Both the position numbers and the translations under genes were made by a program. Shown here piece after piece: positions 12,001 to 23,456 of a stretch of 64,000 nucleotides of DNA. The notes under the pieces are model-generated. The model made no database searches. It was not told the origin of the DNA and worked only from the letters and a program-made list of their open reading frames with translations. Source of the DNA: Lepas anatifera (lineage: Eukaryota; Arthropoda; Thecostraca; Lepadidae); NCBI GenBank assembly GCA_034440635.1, contig JAOTON010000977.1, positions 1,279,001-1,343,000 on the forward strand. Reading direction: 5' to 3'. Numbering within the stretch: the first letter of the stretch is position 1; each line of letters opens with the position of its first letter.

Positions 12001-15000
12001 TTTTTGTATGGCTGGTCTACGGCGTGGACTTACCAAAACGCCGTCTTTACATCTAGTAACTAAAAGCGGCATCTTTAGGCTTTTTGAAAGGCAGGTTGCA
12101 TATTCGTTATTGACAAAAAATTATTTGTCTTACTCTTTGTGTGATTTTATCTGTAAAATTTTATAGCCTATAAGGATTCAGAAAATAATTTAGGGCAATT
12201 TGTAAAATGCAAATTATGTACCTTAGGCGACCGGCAGGCAGCAAGCCATTAGAAATTTAAAGTAGTAGTCGTTGTGACGCTGTCGCAACGGTCGCAACCC
12301 GCCGCGCCTGGCTGATGTAGACGAAAGGAAGAAACAAAACAGAAATAAGGCTGTAGCTTCGATTAGATTCATACAAAGCAGCATATTCATATGAAGGTGA
12401 GAATATATATGAGGGGGAGCAGGGAAATTGACAAGTAAAGAAAAGAAACTTTTAGCAAGAGTCTGGAAGAGTTTATTGCCATGATAGATAGTTTGTAGTT
12501 TAGTCTGGGTTACTTAAGTGTAAGCCAAGGCTCTACTGGGCCCTAGCATAGGTGTATGCGAGGTGCAGTGATTGAGATCAGGAGTGGCCTCCAAAATTCC
12601 GATAACTATAGGTATAGGAGAGGCGTTGTCCCGGACAGAAAACTATACAGTGTATGCTTAGATAATAAATTCAGGCACTAGGTATTGCATGACAAATCCT
12701 TCTTTATTTTTCACCACCTGCCGGTCTCGAGGCCTCCTCTGCAGAGTTGTTCTAAGGGGGCCCCGATATTTCGTCTCAGAGACTTTTTAGAGCTGGTCAT
12801 ATGGGAGAGGAGAGGAGGGACACAAGCGTTGGTCTAGGGAAGCCCCCAAGAGTTGGTCTTCATCCAAAAATGTTAGTCTAGGTGGCTCCCAGAGTTTTTA
12901 CCCCCGAAGGTTGGTCTCAGAGGCCCCTCAAAAGTTTTTTTCGTGACAACTCACCATTGCCTCAAAAATAATTGGAGACTGCATCAGGGGGTTTCAGTTG
13001 GTAAAGATTTACCTGCTTAACCCAAATTTTTCACATGGTAATGGTCAAACAATGCTGCTTGGGGATGATTTAAAAATATTTACTTTGAGACAATTAAACA
13101 AAATATCCATCCCTCAGTTCAAACAAGGGCTCTGAGAGTTTACAGCCTGAGTACCCAAATTGGGAAATTTTTACTCCACCATACATTTTGAGGGGAATTT
13201 TCCACTCACTCGCCATATATTCCAGCTGAATTTTCCACTCGACACCCTAGCACAAAACCTATTTTGGGTCACTGCCGAGGTACGGCCGCTGGCCGCTGAC
13301 TGCCGCCCATCTGTGGCTGTGGAGGGGGTGTGGAGAGGTACTGTAGTGGACTGTTGGCTGCCAGTGATTCTGTGACTGTGGAGGGAGTGTGGAGAGGTGA
13401 CTGTAGTGGACTGTTGGCTGCCAGTGATTCTGTGGCTGTGGAGGGGGTGTGGAGAGGTGACTGTAGTGGACTGTTGGCGAGTGAACGGTTCTCTTCTAGC
13501 GGGCTGATGTGGGCGGGTCCCGTTTTTTCGGTTAGCACGTTTAGTGATGTCTGCGGTTGCAAGTGTGAAGGGTGAGGACACGGTCGTGTCTGTTGGTCCA
13601 CAAGCTGCTCATTTTCATATGGCCATGTAAAAGCTAGCTGTTAATTGCTTATGACCGATGATCCGGTGAAACAGGGGGTGGGACTTTATCCAGCTGCAGT
13701 TCCCCCAAAAAATTGTGTGAGTTGATACATCATGTGTAGTATTTTGATGTACAGATTATACATTGTATTCAGTGTAGGATGTGGAAGCTTTAGCTTGGAC
13801 CAGGCACTGCCAACGCTACTACGCCGCGGTGTGGCCGGCAGGAGCCTCTGGGGAAGTGCGGGGAGGTGTCGGTGGTGATCGTCTGCGCCGGCTACAACTC
13901 CACCCGCTCCGTGGTCACGCTCATCAAGTCGCTGCTCTTCTACCGGCGCCACCCTCTTCACTTCTACTTCATCGTTGACGATGTGGCGCAGAAGATCCTC
14001 ACCCACCTGTTTCACACCTGGGGCGTTCCACAGGTGGGTGTTCGGCCGCAGAGAGGTTGTGTGCGGCTACTGTAATTTTTTCGTGGAGAGGAAGAATCAG
14101 ATCGAACTCGTTTGGCGATTTCAAGGCGGTGCTCTGACGTTTTCTATAGAATATGAATAGTTGCAACGAGTGTGTGAAATGCGTCGCTCCAGCTACTCCC
14201 TACATAAGCTTTAATCTGGGCTGACTCATCCTGAAGTATCCTCATGCTGGGATGCTCTCTGTTATCGTGCAACGCTCCCACCTTCGCCTCCCTCAGGTGG
14301 AGGTCACCATGTTCCCCATCACGAGAAGTATGCGCAGCGAGGTGCACTGGGTTCCCAACAAGCACTACTCCGGCGTGTACGGCTTGATGAAGCTGCTGCT
14401 GACCAAGGTGCTGCCCGTCACCCTGCGAAAGGCCATCGTGCTGGACACAGACATCACGTTTGCTACAGACATTGCCGAACTGTGGAGGCTCTTCGGCAGG
14501 TTCAAGCCCAGTCAGGTCAGTCCAGCGCAGCAGTCTGCTCTTGGCCACAGTGTGTCATGTCCCTGCTTTGCGATTTGTGAGACATCTCCACCGGTGTTCT
14601 CGCTTTTTCAGTTTGAGCACCTGTGCCAGATTTTGACAGGTGTTAGCGATGGTTACCTTGGCCGTGACAACCGCGTGTGGCAGTGTTGGAGAGGCGGATG
14701 CGTGGTGCCGTGGTGGAGCACGTCACCTGAGTCACAGGTGCAGGGTTCACTGGCTCTGTATGTCTGCCTGTGGACAGATGCTGGCGCTGGTGGAGAACCA
14801 GTCCGACTGGTACCTGGGCAGCCTGTGGAAGAACCACCGTCCCTGGCCGGCCGTCGGCCGGGGCTACAACACGGGCGTCATCCTGATGGACCTGGACAGG
14901 ATGCGGGTGCGAAACTTCCAGCAGACGTGGCGCCTGGTGGCCGAGAAGTACCTGGTCACCCACTTCGCCACTCAGCTGGCCGACCAGGGTGAGAGCAGAC

Positions 15001-18000
15001 ACACCGTCCAACTCTCTGTGTCGGAACAGGCGCTCCAGCGCCCAGTAGTCAGCTCTCATGCAATACTGCTGGATCGTCAGCATTTGGCAAAATACATCAC
15101 CGATACTCGTCTCTTGCCTGAACCCGCATAAGCACAGATGACCCCAACTGCTGGAAGCGATACTAGTGGTGGGTGTTACACCAGGTGCGTGCCTCTCCGG
15201 CAGGATGTGATCAACGCTGTGATAAAAACCCACCCGGACATGGTGTACCCGCTGCCGTGCCAGTGGAACGTGCAGCTGTCGGACAACACGCGCTCCGAAC
15301 GGTGCTACACAGAGGTCACCGACCTCAAGGTGAGAGGAACACTGCTACACAGAGGTCACCGACCTCAAGGTGAGAGGAATGGTGCAACACAGAGGTCACC
15401 GACCTCAAGGTGAGTGGAACGGTGCTACACAGAGGTCACCGACCTCAAGGTGAGAGGAATGGTGCTAGCTACATAGAGGTCACCGACCTCAAGGTGAGAG
15501 GAACGGTGCTACACTGAGGTCACCGACCTCAAGGTGAGAGGAATGGTGCTAGCTACACAGAGGTCACCGACCTCAAGGTGAGAGGAATGTTGCTACACAG
15601 AGGTCTCCGACCTCAAGGTGAGAGGAACGGTGCTACACAGAGGTCACCGACCTCAAGGTGAGAGGAACGGTGCTACACAGAGGTCACCGACCTCAAGGTG
15701 AGAGGAATGGTGCAACACAGAGGTCACCGACCTCAAGGTGAGAGGAATGGTGCTAGCTACACAGAGGTCACCGACCTCAAGGTGAGAGGAATGGTGCTAC
15801 ACAGAGGTCACCGACCTCAAGGTGAGAGGAATGGTGCTACACAGAGGTCACCGACCTCAAGGTGAGAGGAACGGTGAGCTACACAGAGGTCACCGACCTC
15901 AAGGTGAGAGGAATGGTGCTACACAGATTCCTCAAGGTGAGAGGAACGGTGCTACACACAGATATTGTTGGCTTGGAGGCAAGAAGTACGGTGCTACCTT
16001 GAGGTCGCTAACCTCAGTTGTCTGAATACTGTTAGCACCCTTTCGATGCCGAGATCATTGTGAGCTGTGTGTTAAACGATAGATAACTGTTTTATATCGT
16101 GCAGTTTTCATGTGATTATGTCTGGATTTATGATTGTATTTAAACACAAGCTGCATCGTATGCAATTAATCGTCCAATTATGACTCCATCTCTGAACAGC
16201 TGGACATGGGATCATAAAAGCCTCAACTGTTTTTGTCATTGCTGACGACTCTCAATAAAGTGTTTCTCTTTATTGTTGTCGTTGTGCTGAAGTTCGGAGT
16301 CAAACGAACCAAATTGAATTGATTATAGTGCTGGGAACAAAATAGATCATGTTGTCGGTTACGTTGGATTGTGTGGACTCGTTCTGTGCCGTAATCACTT
16401 TTACCCGGTGCGTGTATGGAAAATAAACATGGTTTCATTTCTCCTGCCAACTCACTATAACCATCTTTACGTCTGCGAGGGGCAAAGCTAGATGGACATG
16501 CAGAAATGTCCGAGAGCTGCGTGTTCTTCATCGTGTAGCGGTCGTCACACTGCTCATCTGCTTCAGGTCATTCACTGGAACTCGCCCAAGAAGCTCAAGG
16601 TGAAGAACAAGAACGCTGAGTTCTTCCGCAACCAGCACCTGACGTTCCTCGAGTACGACGGCAACCTGCTGCGACGCCAGCTGTTCAGCTGTTCAGCTGG
16701 CGAGCAGGCCAGCTGGCGGGACCAGCTGGCCGACCTCAACGAGGACGACGCGTGCTACGACTTCGAGCGGGCGCGCCGCACCGAGTACCGCACCCATCTC
16801 TATTACCTGCAGTACGAGCTGGAGCGGGTGCGCAGTGAGGGCGGTGTGACCCTGGTGGCGCAGCTCTCGATGGACCGTCTGCAGATGGTGGAGGCGCTGT
16901 GCCGTCACTGGGAGGGCCCCGTCAGCTTGGCCGTCTACATGTCGGACGCCGAGGCGCAGGTGTTCCTGCAGTACGTGCAGGAGTCGGATGTGCTTCGCGG
17001 CAGGGATAATGTTGGCTTTCACGTCGTCTACAAGGACGGGGTGAGAGCTGAGGTTGGAGGACTAGGGAATGCGTAGCTTAGTGGTAGAACACGCCTACCT
17101 CCTTAGCCACAGATCCCGGGTTCAAGGCCCGACGGGTTCTCTGAATAAGTATAAACTGATTCCCAAAAACTCTTCCAACGGGTTGGAGTTGGCGACGCCG
17201 TAAAACCTGGGTGTTTGGTGCGATGTTAAACCACAATAATTATTTTTATGCTAGTTGTAGTCGTTGACCATGGAGAAAGTGACCTATTTTTTGTTTTTAT
17301 TTTAAATTGACGGAATTTTTTCACACGAAATAGGATTAAAACTAGATTTGATGATAAAACCGGCAGGCAGTACTTAATGACTTATCTTTCAGAGGTTGGC
17401 GGCTTGTTTTCGCCGTTATATTATTTTAGATTCAAATAGTGTCTAAAAATTATCTTTTGGATAAATAGATAATGCCTAGCGAATCATTCTACATTGGTCC
17501 TGCTCCGGTTGAAACGGTATTGTGTGGCACTACCGCAGACATTCTACCCTGTCAACTACCTGCGCAACGTTGCGCTGCGCGAGGTCAACACGCCGTACGT
17601 CTTCCTGGCCGACATCGACTTCCTGCCGATGAAGGGCCTCTACCAGTCCCTAATGCGCTCGGCGGGAGACCTCTTCAGCGACATGAACACGCCGAAGGCA
17701 GGTCATCGTGGTCTGGCTTCAATGTGTATGCTTACAGTTGTGCGTTGATATCTCTTTTTGGTTTTATATCGTTTATAGTTTTGGCATATGCTTTTTTCTG
17801 GTGGTTGCACGATTCGGGACTCTTCTGAATTTAATGCTGTTGTAGTGCTCATGGGGGGCTATATGTTTTTATGTCAGAGGAGCCCTCGTTCAAAACAAAT
17901 CTGTCGCGTTTTCGTCGCGGTAAGCGCTGGGTCGGTTATTAACATTTGGATCTTGGTCAGTAACGTTTACTCATGTGTTACATTGATGAGGGCGTCCACG

Positions 18001-21000
18001 GGGACGTCGTCTCGCCTTGCAATGTTTTTGTTCTGCCTATCTCTCTGTCCGCCCGTCTGCCCATCCGCCCGCCCGTCCGTCGGGGTATCACTTCGCTCTG
18101 GGATCCTTTTCTTGCCTCTCTTTAGGCCGTGCTTCAGCCATCTGGTGCGACCGGCTGAACCCATTCAATTTGCATTGCACTTGGTGTTGTTTATGTTACG
18201 GGGCCCATACGTCAAGCGTTTTACAGCTTGAGCGTGTGGAATGTTTGAATTTTTCGGCGGGCGTAGCAGAGACCGCTTCGATTTCCTGCAAAGTGACCCT
18301 GTTGCTACGTCCGTCCAAGGTCCGTCCGTCGGCCGTCCCCTTCCCAATGACGTCACCTTCCTGCGTCCGTCAAACGCCGCTCCCCTGTGACGTGGCCGTA
18401 TCCCCCGCCCCCGTCCGTGACACCACTGTCCGGCGTACGTCAGACGCCCCCAGCGACGTGGCCGTATCCCTCCCGTCCGTGACACCACTGTCCGGCGTAC
18501 TTCAGACGCTCCCTGTGACGTGGCCGTATCCCCCCCGCCCGTGACACCACTGTCCGGCGTACGTCAGACGCTCCCTGTGACGTGGCCGTATCCCCGCCCC
18601 CTTCTGTGACGTGACCAGCCCCCGTCCGTGAAGTCACCGTCCTCCGTACGTCAGACGCTCCCTGTGACGTGGCCGTATCCCCGCCCCCGTGCGTGACGCC
18701 GCTGTCCTCCGTACGTCAGACGCCCCCTGTGACGTGGCCGTATCCCCGCCCCTTCTGTGACGTGACCAGCCCCCGTCCGTGAAGTCACCGTCCTCCGTAC
18801 GTCAGACGCTCCCTGTGACGTGGCCGTATCCCCGCCCCCGTGCGTGACGCCGCTGTCCTCCGTACGTCAGACGCCCCTGTGACGTGGCCGTATCCCCGCC
18901 CCTTCTGTGACGTGACCAGCCCCCGTCCGTGAAGTCACCGTCCTCCGTACGTCAGACGCTCCCTGTGACGTGGCCGTATCCCCGCCCCCGTGCGTGACGC
19001 CGCTGTCCTCCGTACGTCAGACGCCCCCTGTGACGTGGCCGTATCCCCGCCCCTTCTGTGACGTGACCAGCCCTCGTCCGTGAAGTCACCGTCCTCCGTA
19101 CGTCGGACGCCCCCTGTGACGTTGCCGTACCCCCGCCCGTCGGTGACGCCGCCGACCTCTGTGGCCAGGCGCTGGTGGTGCCGGCGTTCGAGACGCAGCG
19201 GTACCGACTCACCTTCCCTGAAAGCAAGGCCGAGCTGCTCTCCATGCTGGACATGGGCGACCTCTTCACCTTCCGCTACCACGTCTGGTCCAAGGGGCAC
19301 GCGCCCACCGACTTCGGCAAGTGGCGGACGGCCACCACTCCCTACCCGGTATGTAGCTGAAGCTGAGAGCCGGGCGTAGTTGGGGTCAGCACGGCATGGC
19401 GTGGCTTGGGGAATGTGTGCTGCAGCTGAACAGAACATCGCCGGTGATCATAAAGACATGAGTAATAAACCAATGATTCGTGCATCTATGTCGGGAACGT
19501 GTGTAGGGCTCAGCGGGGCACATATAGCCTCAGCAGCTGAGGGTGACCTAAAACCCCAATCATCATCATCATCATATGGGGCTCAGCTGAACTCTATGGT
19601 GTCTATAAACGTACCTTACCGCTGAATGTGTGAAGACGAAGAGCGTGGGCCAACTTTCCGAACCTTAACGTCGTAGTGTCCAGCCCATCCAAGCTGAAAA
19701 CTGCCAGCTTGGACTATATCTCTGAGGTCGGCGGGGGGGCTTGGGGTAAGCAATAGCGCACAAATCCCATCAGGGTCCACTTTGACCGGACGAACGCGAA
19801 AGTTATCATCTCATAAAAGCATGGGTGGGTATGCCAGTGATCATCGTCAAAACAATAGCAAAGTGACCCAAAGCAGCTGAAGATTGTTTCAAGATTATTT
19901 CAAGATTGATTGAAGATTATTTCAGCACGTGGATAGTCAGGTAAAACGAGCTAACTAATTTCAGAATAGTCCTCTGGAAATTAATAAACTGTGTGAGGTT
20001 TTTGTGCGTGAACTGGTTCCCACTTCGTTTCGATTTTCAGCACGAAACTCCCCAGACCACAGCGGTACCAGGGCCAAATTAAGGAGCATCCCCAGCGCTG
20101 TGCTGGTTGTGTTGTGATTTCTGTATTTGCTGTATTGATGCCGCATTGATTTCTTTCCATTCTAACACATCTTTCACCCGTTTCTTACCTCTTTTGATTG
20201 TGCAGCCTATTTGGTGCCGTTGCTCAGATATTGTTTTGGACTTTATTTTGTTTTTCTTCAAAGTAGTAACGGTTTCCCAGAATCAAGCTGTCGCCGTCAT
20301 TTGCGACCAAGACTAAGTTGCTAGAAAGGCGTGAGTTTGGTCGTGTCTTGTATTTGGCAGAAGTCACCAGGTTATGGAAGTGCTTTTACCCTGTAGTCGA
20401 CGGTTATTACTCAGGCTAGCCTGGACATTTGAAGTGTGGCTTGGGGACCTGCGGGAGCGCGAAAGCTGACCTGACCAGGCGGAGAGGACACGGTAGCGTT
20501 CGACACCCACCTCGGTACCGACGGTCACCCGTCTGCCTTTGTAGCTGCGTGGGACCGCAGCGCGTCTCCATGTCTCTCCATGCCTCAGGCAGCCCGGCTG
20601 CCTGAGTGCTGCAGCAGCACTCAGGATGGCTGCGACGCACTCATGCACCCGAATTAAAACGCTGAAAAGCTGGGTTATTCTTGACTACATCGTTCACCGA
20701 GGGGTTGGGTCGAGAGCGCGATGTGGCCGGTGACACTGCTGCGTCCTAAACTGCCGGTGCACTCACGCACCAGCTGAGTACCCCGCCGGTCCAGTAACCC
20801 TCACTGAACGAGGCCCGGTCCCGTGCCTCAGGTGAAGTGGGAGGCCGACTTTGAGCCTTACGTTGTCGTCCGGAAAGAGGAGATTCCCATGTACGACCTG
20901 CGATTCGTTGGCTTCGGCTGGAACAAGGTAAATGAGCGAGAGGTTTCAATGAGAGGGACTAGTTCACGGATGTGTTTTGATATATACTTTGATCGTGTGG

Positions 21001-23456
21001 TTAAACTCCTATCTCGGAGATCAGAGCGAGATATGACTCAGTATACAGCTGATAGTTATATGTTCCAATAAATCGTGCAACCCAAATATATGTCACAACA
21101 GAGTCAGTGCACCGTCAAATGTCATCAGCAGTTCGTGGATCGTAAGTGCCAACAATCACCACCACAGAAACAGTGCAAGGCTGGAAATACCCTCCGCGTA
21201 TATCGACACCTTTGCACTTCAGGTGTCTCACATTATGGAGCTGCACGCGCGGGGGTTCCAGTTCATCGTGCTGCCGAACGCCTTCGTCATTCACATGCCG
21301 CACGCGCCCAGTCTGGACATCGCCAAGTTCCGGTCGTCGCGGCAGTACCGACAGTGAGTACCTGCCCTCCCGACATTGGCCTTAGGCAGAGGTAAGAGGG
21401 AGGGATTACCTCATGAATACTCTCCGGGTAAGCGGCGAAAATGAGGTATACCTATAGTTTCGAGTAATATGCAGTCATATGCTTTGCTCTACGGGTGCAG
21501 TAGAGTTTCCGTTTGAACTTAACAGAAGAATATGATACTCTGTCCAAATGGACGTCCAGCTTCAGCTGCTTCACCAGCCTAAATCTTGCTCAAAGGAGCA
21601 AAAGCTATACCTGGGGACGGAGGCAATACTGAACTGTCTTCTCACCTGGAAGTGAGAGTGGTACCAAGCTCAAAGCCGCGATAACGGAGTGGGGAACATG
21701 ACTCGCCTGGGAGTGTGTTCCTACCAGGGGCACTGGGTTATGGGTCATTGTGATCATTCGCTGATTGCGATTACTGCTCACTCGCCTCTGCAGGACAAGA
21801 CAGATCGAAGGATCTCGTTCGGACTTCCTCCACAAGAAGATATTGGGGGTCGGAGTTTTCGTACTGTATTACAGTGCTTCGTCAGCGATGATCGTTCGGA
21901 ATATAAGGGGGATAAAAAGACACAAGAGAACACACAGTCTTCGTCAGCGATGATCGTTCGGAATATAAGGGGGGATTAAAAGACACAAGAGAACACACAG
22001 TACAAAAGTTGAGCTCAACTTTTGTACTGTGTGTTTTCTTGTTTCTTTTATCCCCCTTATATTCCGAACGATCATCGCTGACGAAGCACTGTAATACAGT
22101 CCGAAAACTCCGACCCCCAATATCTTCTTGTGGAGGAAGTCCGAACGAGATCCTACGAAAATCGACTCCACAGTATGGCATTTAAAGAAGACAGATCGAA
22201 TTGTTCTGATGGGGTGAGCCGCTCCGTAGTGTTCTGCCGGAAACATCGGGCTGTTTGTGTGAGGAATGTATTCTAATAATCCCGGGGCATACTTTGTGGT
22301 TCAAGGTGGAAAACTCAGCGTCCAGAAGTATCCATTGCATTAAATAATGGAGACATGCTGGCAATCAATGTACCATCTGATTATCTACGGAGCAACAATT
22401 GCATCAGTTAGTGCAGAAGCTACCGTATATAGAGCACAAGGTCAGGGGAGCTACTGCCTCAGGTCAGACCAGTAGAATGACCTGGGTCGGCTGACTGTAA
22501 GCATTGAACTTCTTTGAGCACTTCTAACTGGGGCCTCATGTGTTAAATGTTTGCATCGTTGCACTTGACCACCGCGCCCATGGTATGACACCCCCCCTAT
22601 CGGGCAAGCAAGGCATTGCATGTCACTACCAGTGTAACAAGAACGTGTAAGTTTCTCCTTAGCCAGGATTGATCCGGTAATTTTGATGAATTGTTTAATT
22701 CTACACTCAGATGTTGCTGGCCTCAGAAAATTCAACTGAATGATAAAGCAAAAATGTTCTCCCATTTCTCGAGGTAGCAACACTGCGTTGTCTTTGGCGA
22801 TTGCGGCTATGGTTAAGGGTATAAGCAGTCATCTAGTTTTTTGGCGCACAAACCAGTGCTTCAGAGGAGAAGTTTGGACATATTGGACATATAGTTCCAC
22901 GAATTAGCGTATTTGTTGTTCTTTTCTGTTTCCCTCGAATTGACATCAGGTCACGTGTTTGCCCCTCCCTGGAGGAAACGTTTTCGTCATTTCGGGCCCG
23001 ACTTTTGCGTTGCGGGGTTCTTCAGGATGGCTGGATTTTCCGGAACTTTTGGCCTTGTGGCCTTTCGAAAGCATCTCTATTTTATGTGTGCTCAGAAGGC
23101 TGTTTAAATTCAAAAGTTGGGAGAGGAGTCGGTCAAGTGCATCCAGCACACTTTGGGGCTATTGCAGTGGGGAGGTGACGAGTTCATTGAAAATAATTAA
23201 CTTATAGAATAGAACTCTCAAGGATGGGAAGAGGAGGGAAGTGTCTGCGCTCTCGACGTACGGTGTAAATAGGGTGATTGGCGAACGTTGGTTGGTTTGA
23301 AATTCAACCATTTTGTATATTTTTTAAGTAGCTGCTGTTCGTTTCGCTGTGATGACCCATCTGAATCTTCTCCACAGATGTCTGAAAATGCTAAAGCAAT
23401 CATTCGTGAAAGAAATGGAAGAAAAATATAACGAGGACTTCTCATTTGTGGTATGA
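9086..23456 (+). CDS. LARGE1: LARGE-type bifunctional xylosyl- and glucuronyltransferase (12 coding exons, plus a candidate upstream exon)
   Basis: This Golgi type II enzyme builds the xylose-glucuronate repeat (matriglycan) on alpha-dystroglycan. Exons: 9227-9352 (Met at 9235), 10864-11045, 13842-14033, 14297-14515, 14778-14987, 15204-15329, 16567-17040, 17539-17697, 19169-19348, 20832-20927, 21223-21353, 23378-23456. They give 721 aa ending EDFSFVV, close to the human protein. Counting from Met 9235: a basic tail and a membrane anchor at about 17-36, a coiled coil ([13 protein letters not shown]) at about 55-90, the GT8 domain with DTD at 214-216, and the GT49 domain with DID at 532-534. 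Both catalytic motifs are intact. A candidate exon 9010-9092 with ATG at 9086 joins in frame and adds MAGAN. The acceptor at 13842 is the least certain. Two odd junctions: 17698 is a GC donor, and the donor at 14988 reads GG where phase 0 is needed. Confidence 0.93.
9783..10504. mobile_element. TTAA-flanked element with long imperfect terminal inverted repeats
   Basis: TTAA at 9779-9782 and at 10505-10508 bracket a 722-bp element in the first LARGE intron. The left end begins AACGTTCAGG and the right end finishes CCTGAATGT. The inverted similarity continues inward for roughly 200 bp: for example GCAGGGTGCAGTTTTCGGCG near 10362 pairs with the region near 9845-9870, and GTAGTTCTGAGC near 10325 pairs with GCTCAGAACTAC near 9892. 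No transposase frame is present. This is a foldback-like, probably piggyBac-mobilised MITE. Confidence 0.6.
11046..13310 (+). other. LARGE intron with scattered repeat ends
   Basis: No exon could be placed here. The motif AATTTTCCACTCAC and its complement recur at about 11098-11145, 11490-11530 and 13190-13245, often beside ACACCCTAG. This suggests fragments of one repeat family whose borders I cannot define. The stretch 12720-12960 is rich in imperfect GTTGGTCTNAG-type repeats. Confidence 0.4.
13311..13478. repeat. Minisatellite, about 60-bp unit, nearly 3 copies
   Basis: A 60-61 bp unit containing CTGTAGTGGACTGTTGGC and GGAGGGGGTGTGGAGAGG is repeated head to tail with few differences. It lies in the LARGE intron about 360 bp before the exon at 13842. 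Confidence 0.85.
15301..15960 (+). repeat. Tandem array of 16 copies of a LARGE exon end plus its 5' splice donor
   Basis: The true exon ends at 15329 in GACCTCAAG followed by the donor GTGAGA. The last 29 exon bases and 11 intron bases form a 40-bp unit, copied at 15301, 15341, 15381, 15421, 15461, 15505, 15545, 15589, 15629, 15669, 15709, 15749, 15793, 15833, 15873 and 15915, then fading. Variants of 42-44 bp carry an extra GCTA or similar, and the last is a 33-bp deletion form. Nearly every copy keeps CAAG|GTGAG, so up to 16 near-identical donors stand in a row. Each unit also holds the interrupted palindrome GAGGTC-ACC-GACCTC. Read in frame, the array meets a stop at 15411-15413, so only the first donor gives a normal protein. 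Confidence 0.93.
17066..17260 (+). mobile_element. tRNA-derived SINE
   Basis: A tRNA-like head has a box A-like TAGCTTAGTGGTAGAAC and a box B-like GGGTTCAAGGCCC about 30 bases apart. It is followed by a non-tRNA body with GAGTTGGCGACGCCGTAAAACC and an AT-rich end. It starts about 25 bp after the LARGE exon that ends at 17040. The anticodon arm is degenerate, so this is a SINE and not a working tRNA. Confidence 0.65.
17698..17703 (+). promoter_or_regulatory. Probable GC-AG intron donor in LARGE
   Basis: Exon 17539-17697 must end in phase 0 after CCGAAG to join GCGCTGGTGG at 19169 in frame. The bases that follow are GCAGGT. Otherwise the donor matches consensus (AAG|GCAGGT), and the GT at 17702 would shift the frame. 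GC-AG introns are a known minor class. Confidence 0.7.
18434..19168 (+). repeat. Higher-order minisatellite ending at a LARGE 3' splice acceptor
   Basis: The phrase CGTACGTCAGACG, or a one-base variant, starts at 18434, 18496, 18558, 18645, 18710, 18796, 18861, 18946, 19011 and 19097. From 18645 the spacing alternates 65 and 85-86 bp, giving a roughly 150-bp higher-order unit. Each copy carries a short pyrimidine stretch followed by CAG. The last, diverged copy supplies the real acceptor CTGTGGCCAG at 19168, within a few bases of the position CAG takes in the other units. Diverged units extend upstream to about 18300. Confidence 0.88.
19515..19579 (+). mobile_element. 3' end of a SINE with (ATC)n tail
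   Basis: The core CATATAGCCTCAGCAGCTGAG followed by GACCTAAAACCCC and an ATC trinucleotide run resembles the tails near 53300 and 55760. It appears to be a 5'-truncated copy. Confidence 0.45.
21797..22200. mobile_element. Long hairpin (inverted repeat) element in the last LARGE intron
   Basis: The left arm (about 21810-22015) and the right arm (about 22018-22160) are near-perfect inverted copies meeting at GAGCTC (22012-22017). The left arm has an internal duplication of about 62 bp starting CTTCGTCAGCGATGATCG, which would loop out. The 13-bp direct repeats AAGACAGATCGAA at 21797-21809 and 22188-22200 may be the target duplication. No protein is encoded. Transcribed with LARGE, it would form a long double-stranded stem. 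Confidence 0.8.

Noticed and set aside
14643..15233. 196-codon minus-strand open frame opposite LARGE
   Set aside because: It is antisense to conserved GC-rich LARGE exons, where such shadow frames are expected.
15301..15960. CRISPR-like array
   Set aside because: The units are contiguous and have no unique spacers; the array is a minisatellite in a eukaryotic gene.
17066..17140. Functional tRNA gene
   Set aside because: Box A and box B are present, but the anticodon arm and acceptor pairing are degenerate and SINE body sequence follows.
18165..19438. Several overlapping open frames on both strands
   Set aside because: They lie in the minisatellite before the LARGE exon at 19169 and have repeat-derived compositions.
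21085..21222. Extra LARGE exon before 21223
   Set aside because: The exons ending at 20927 and starting at 21223 already join in phase and match the family without a gap.
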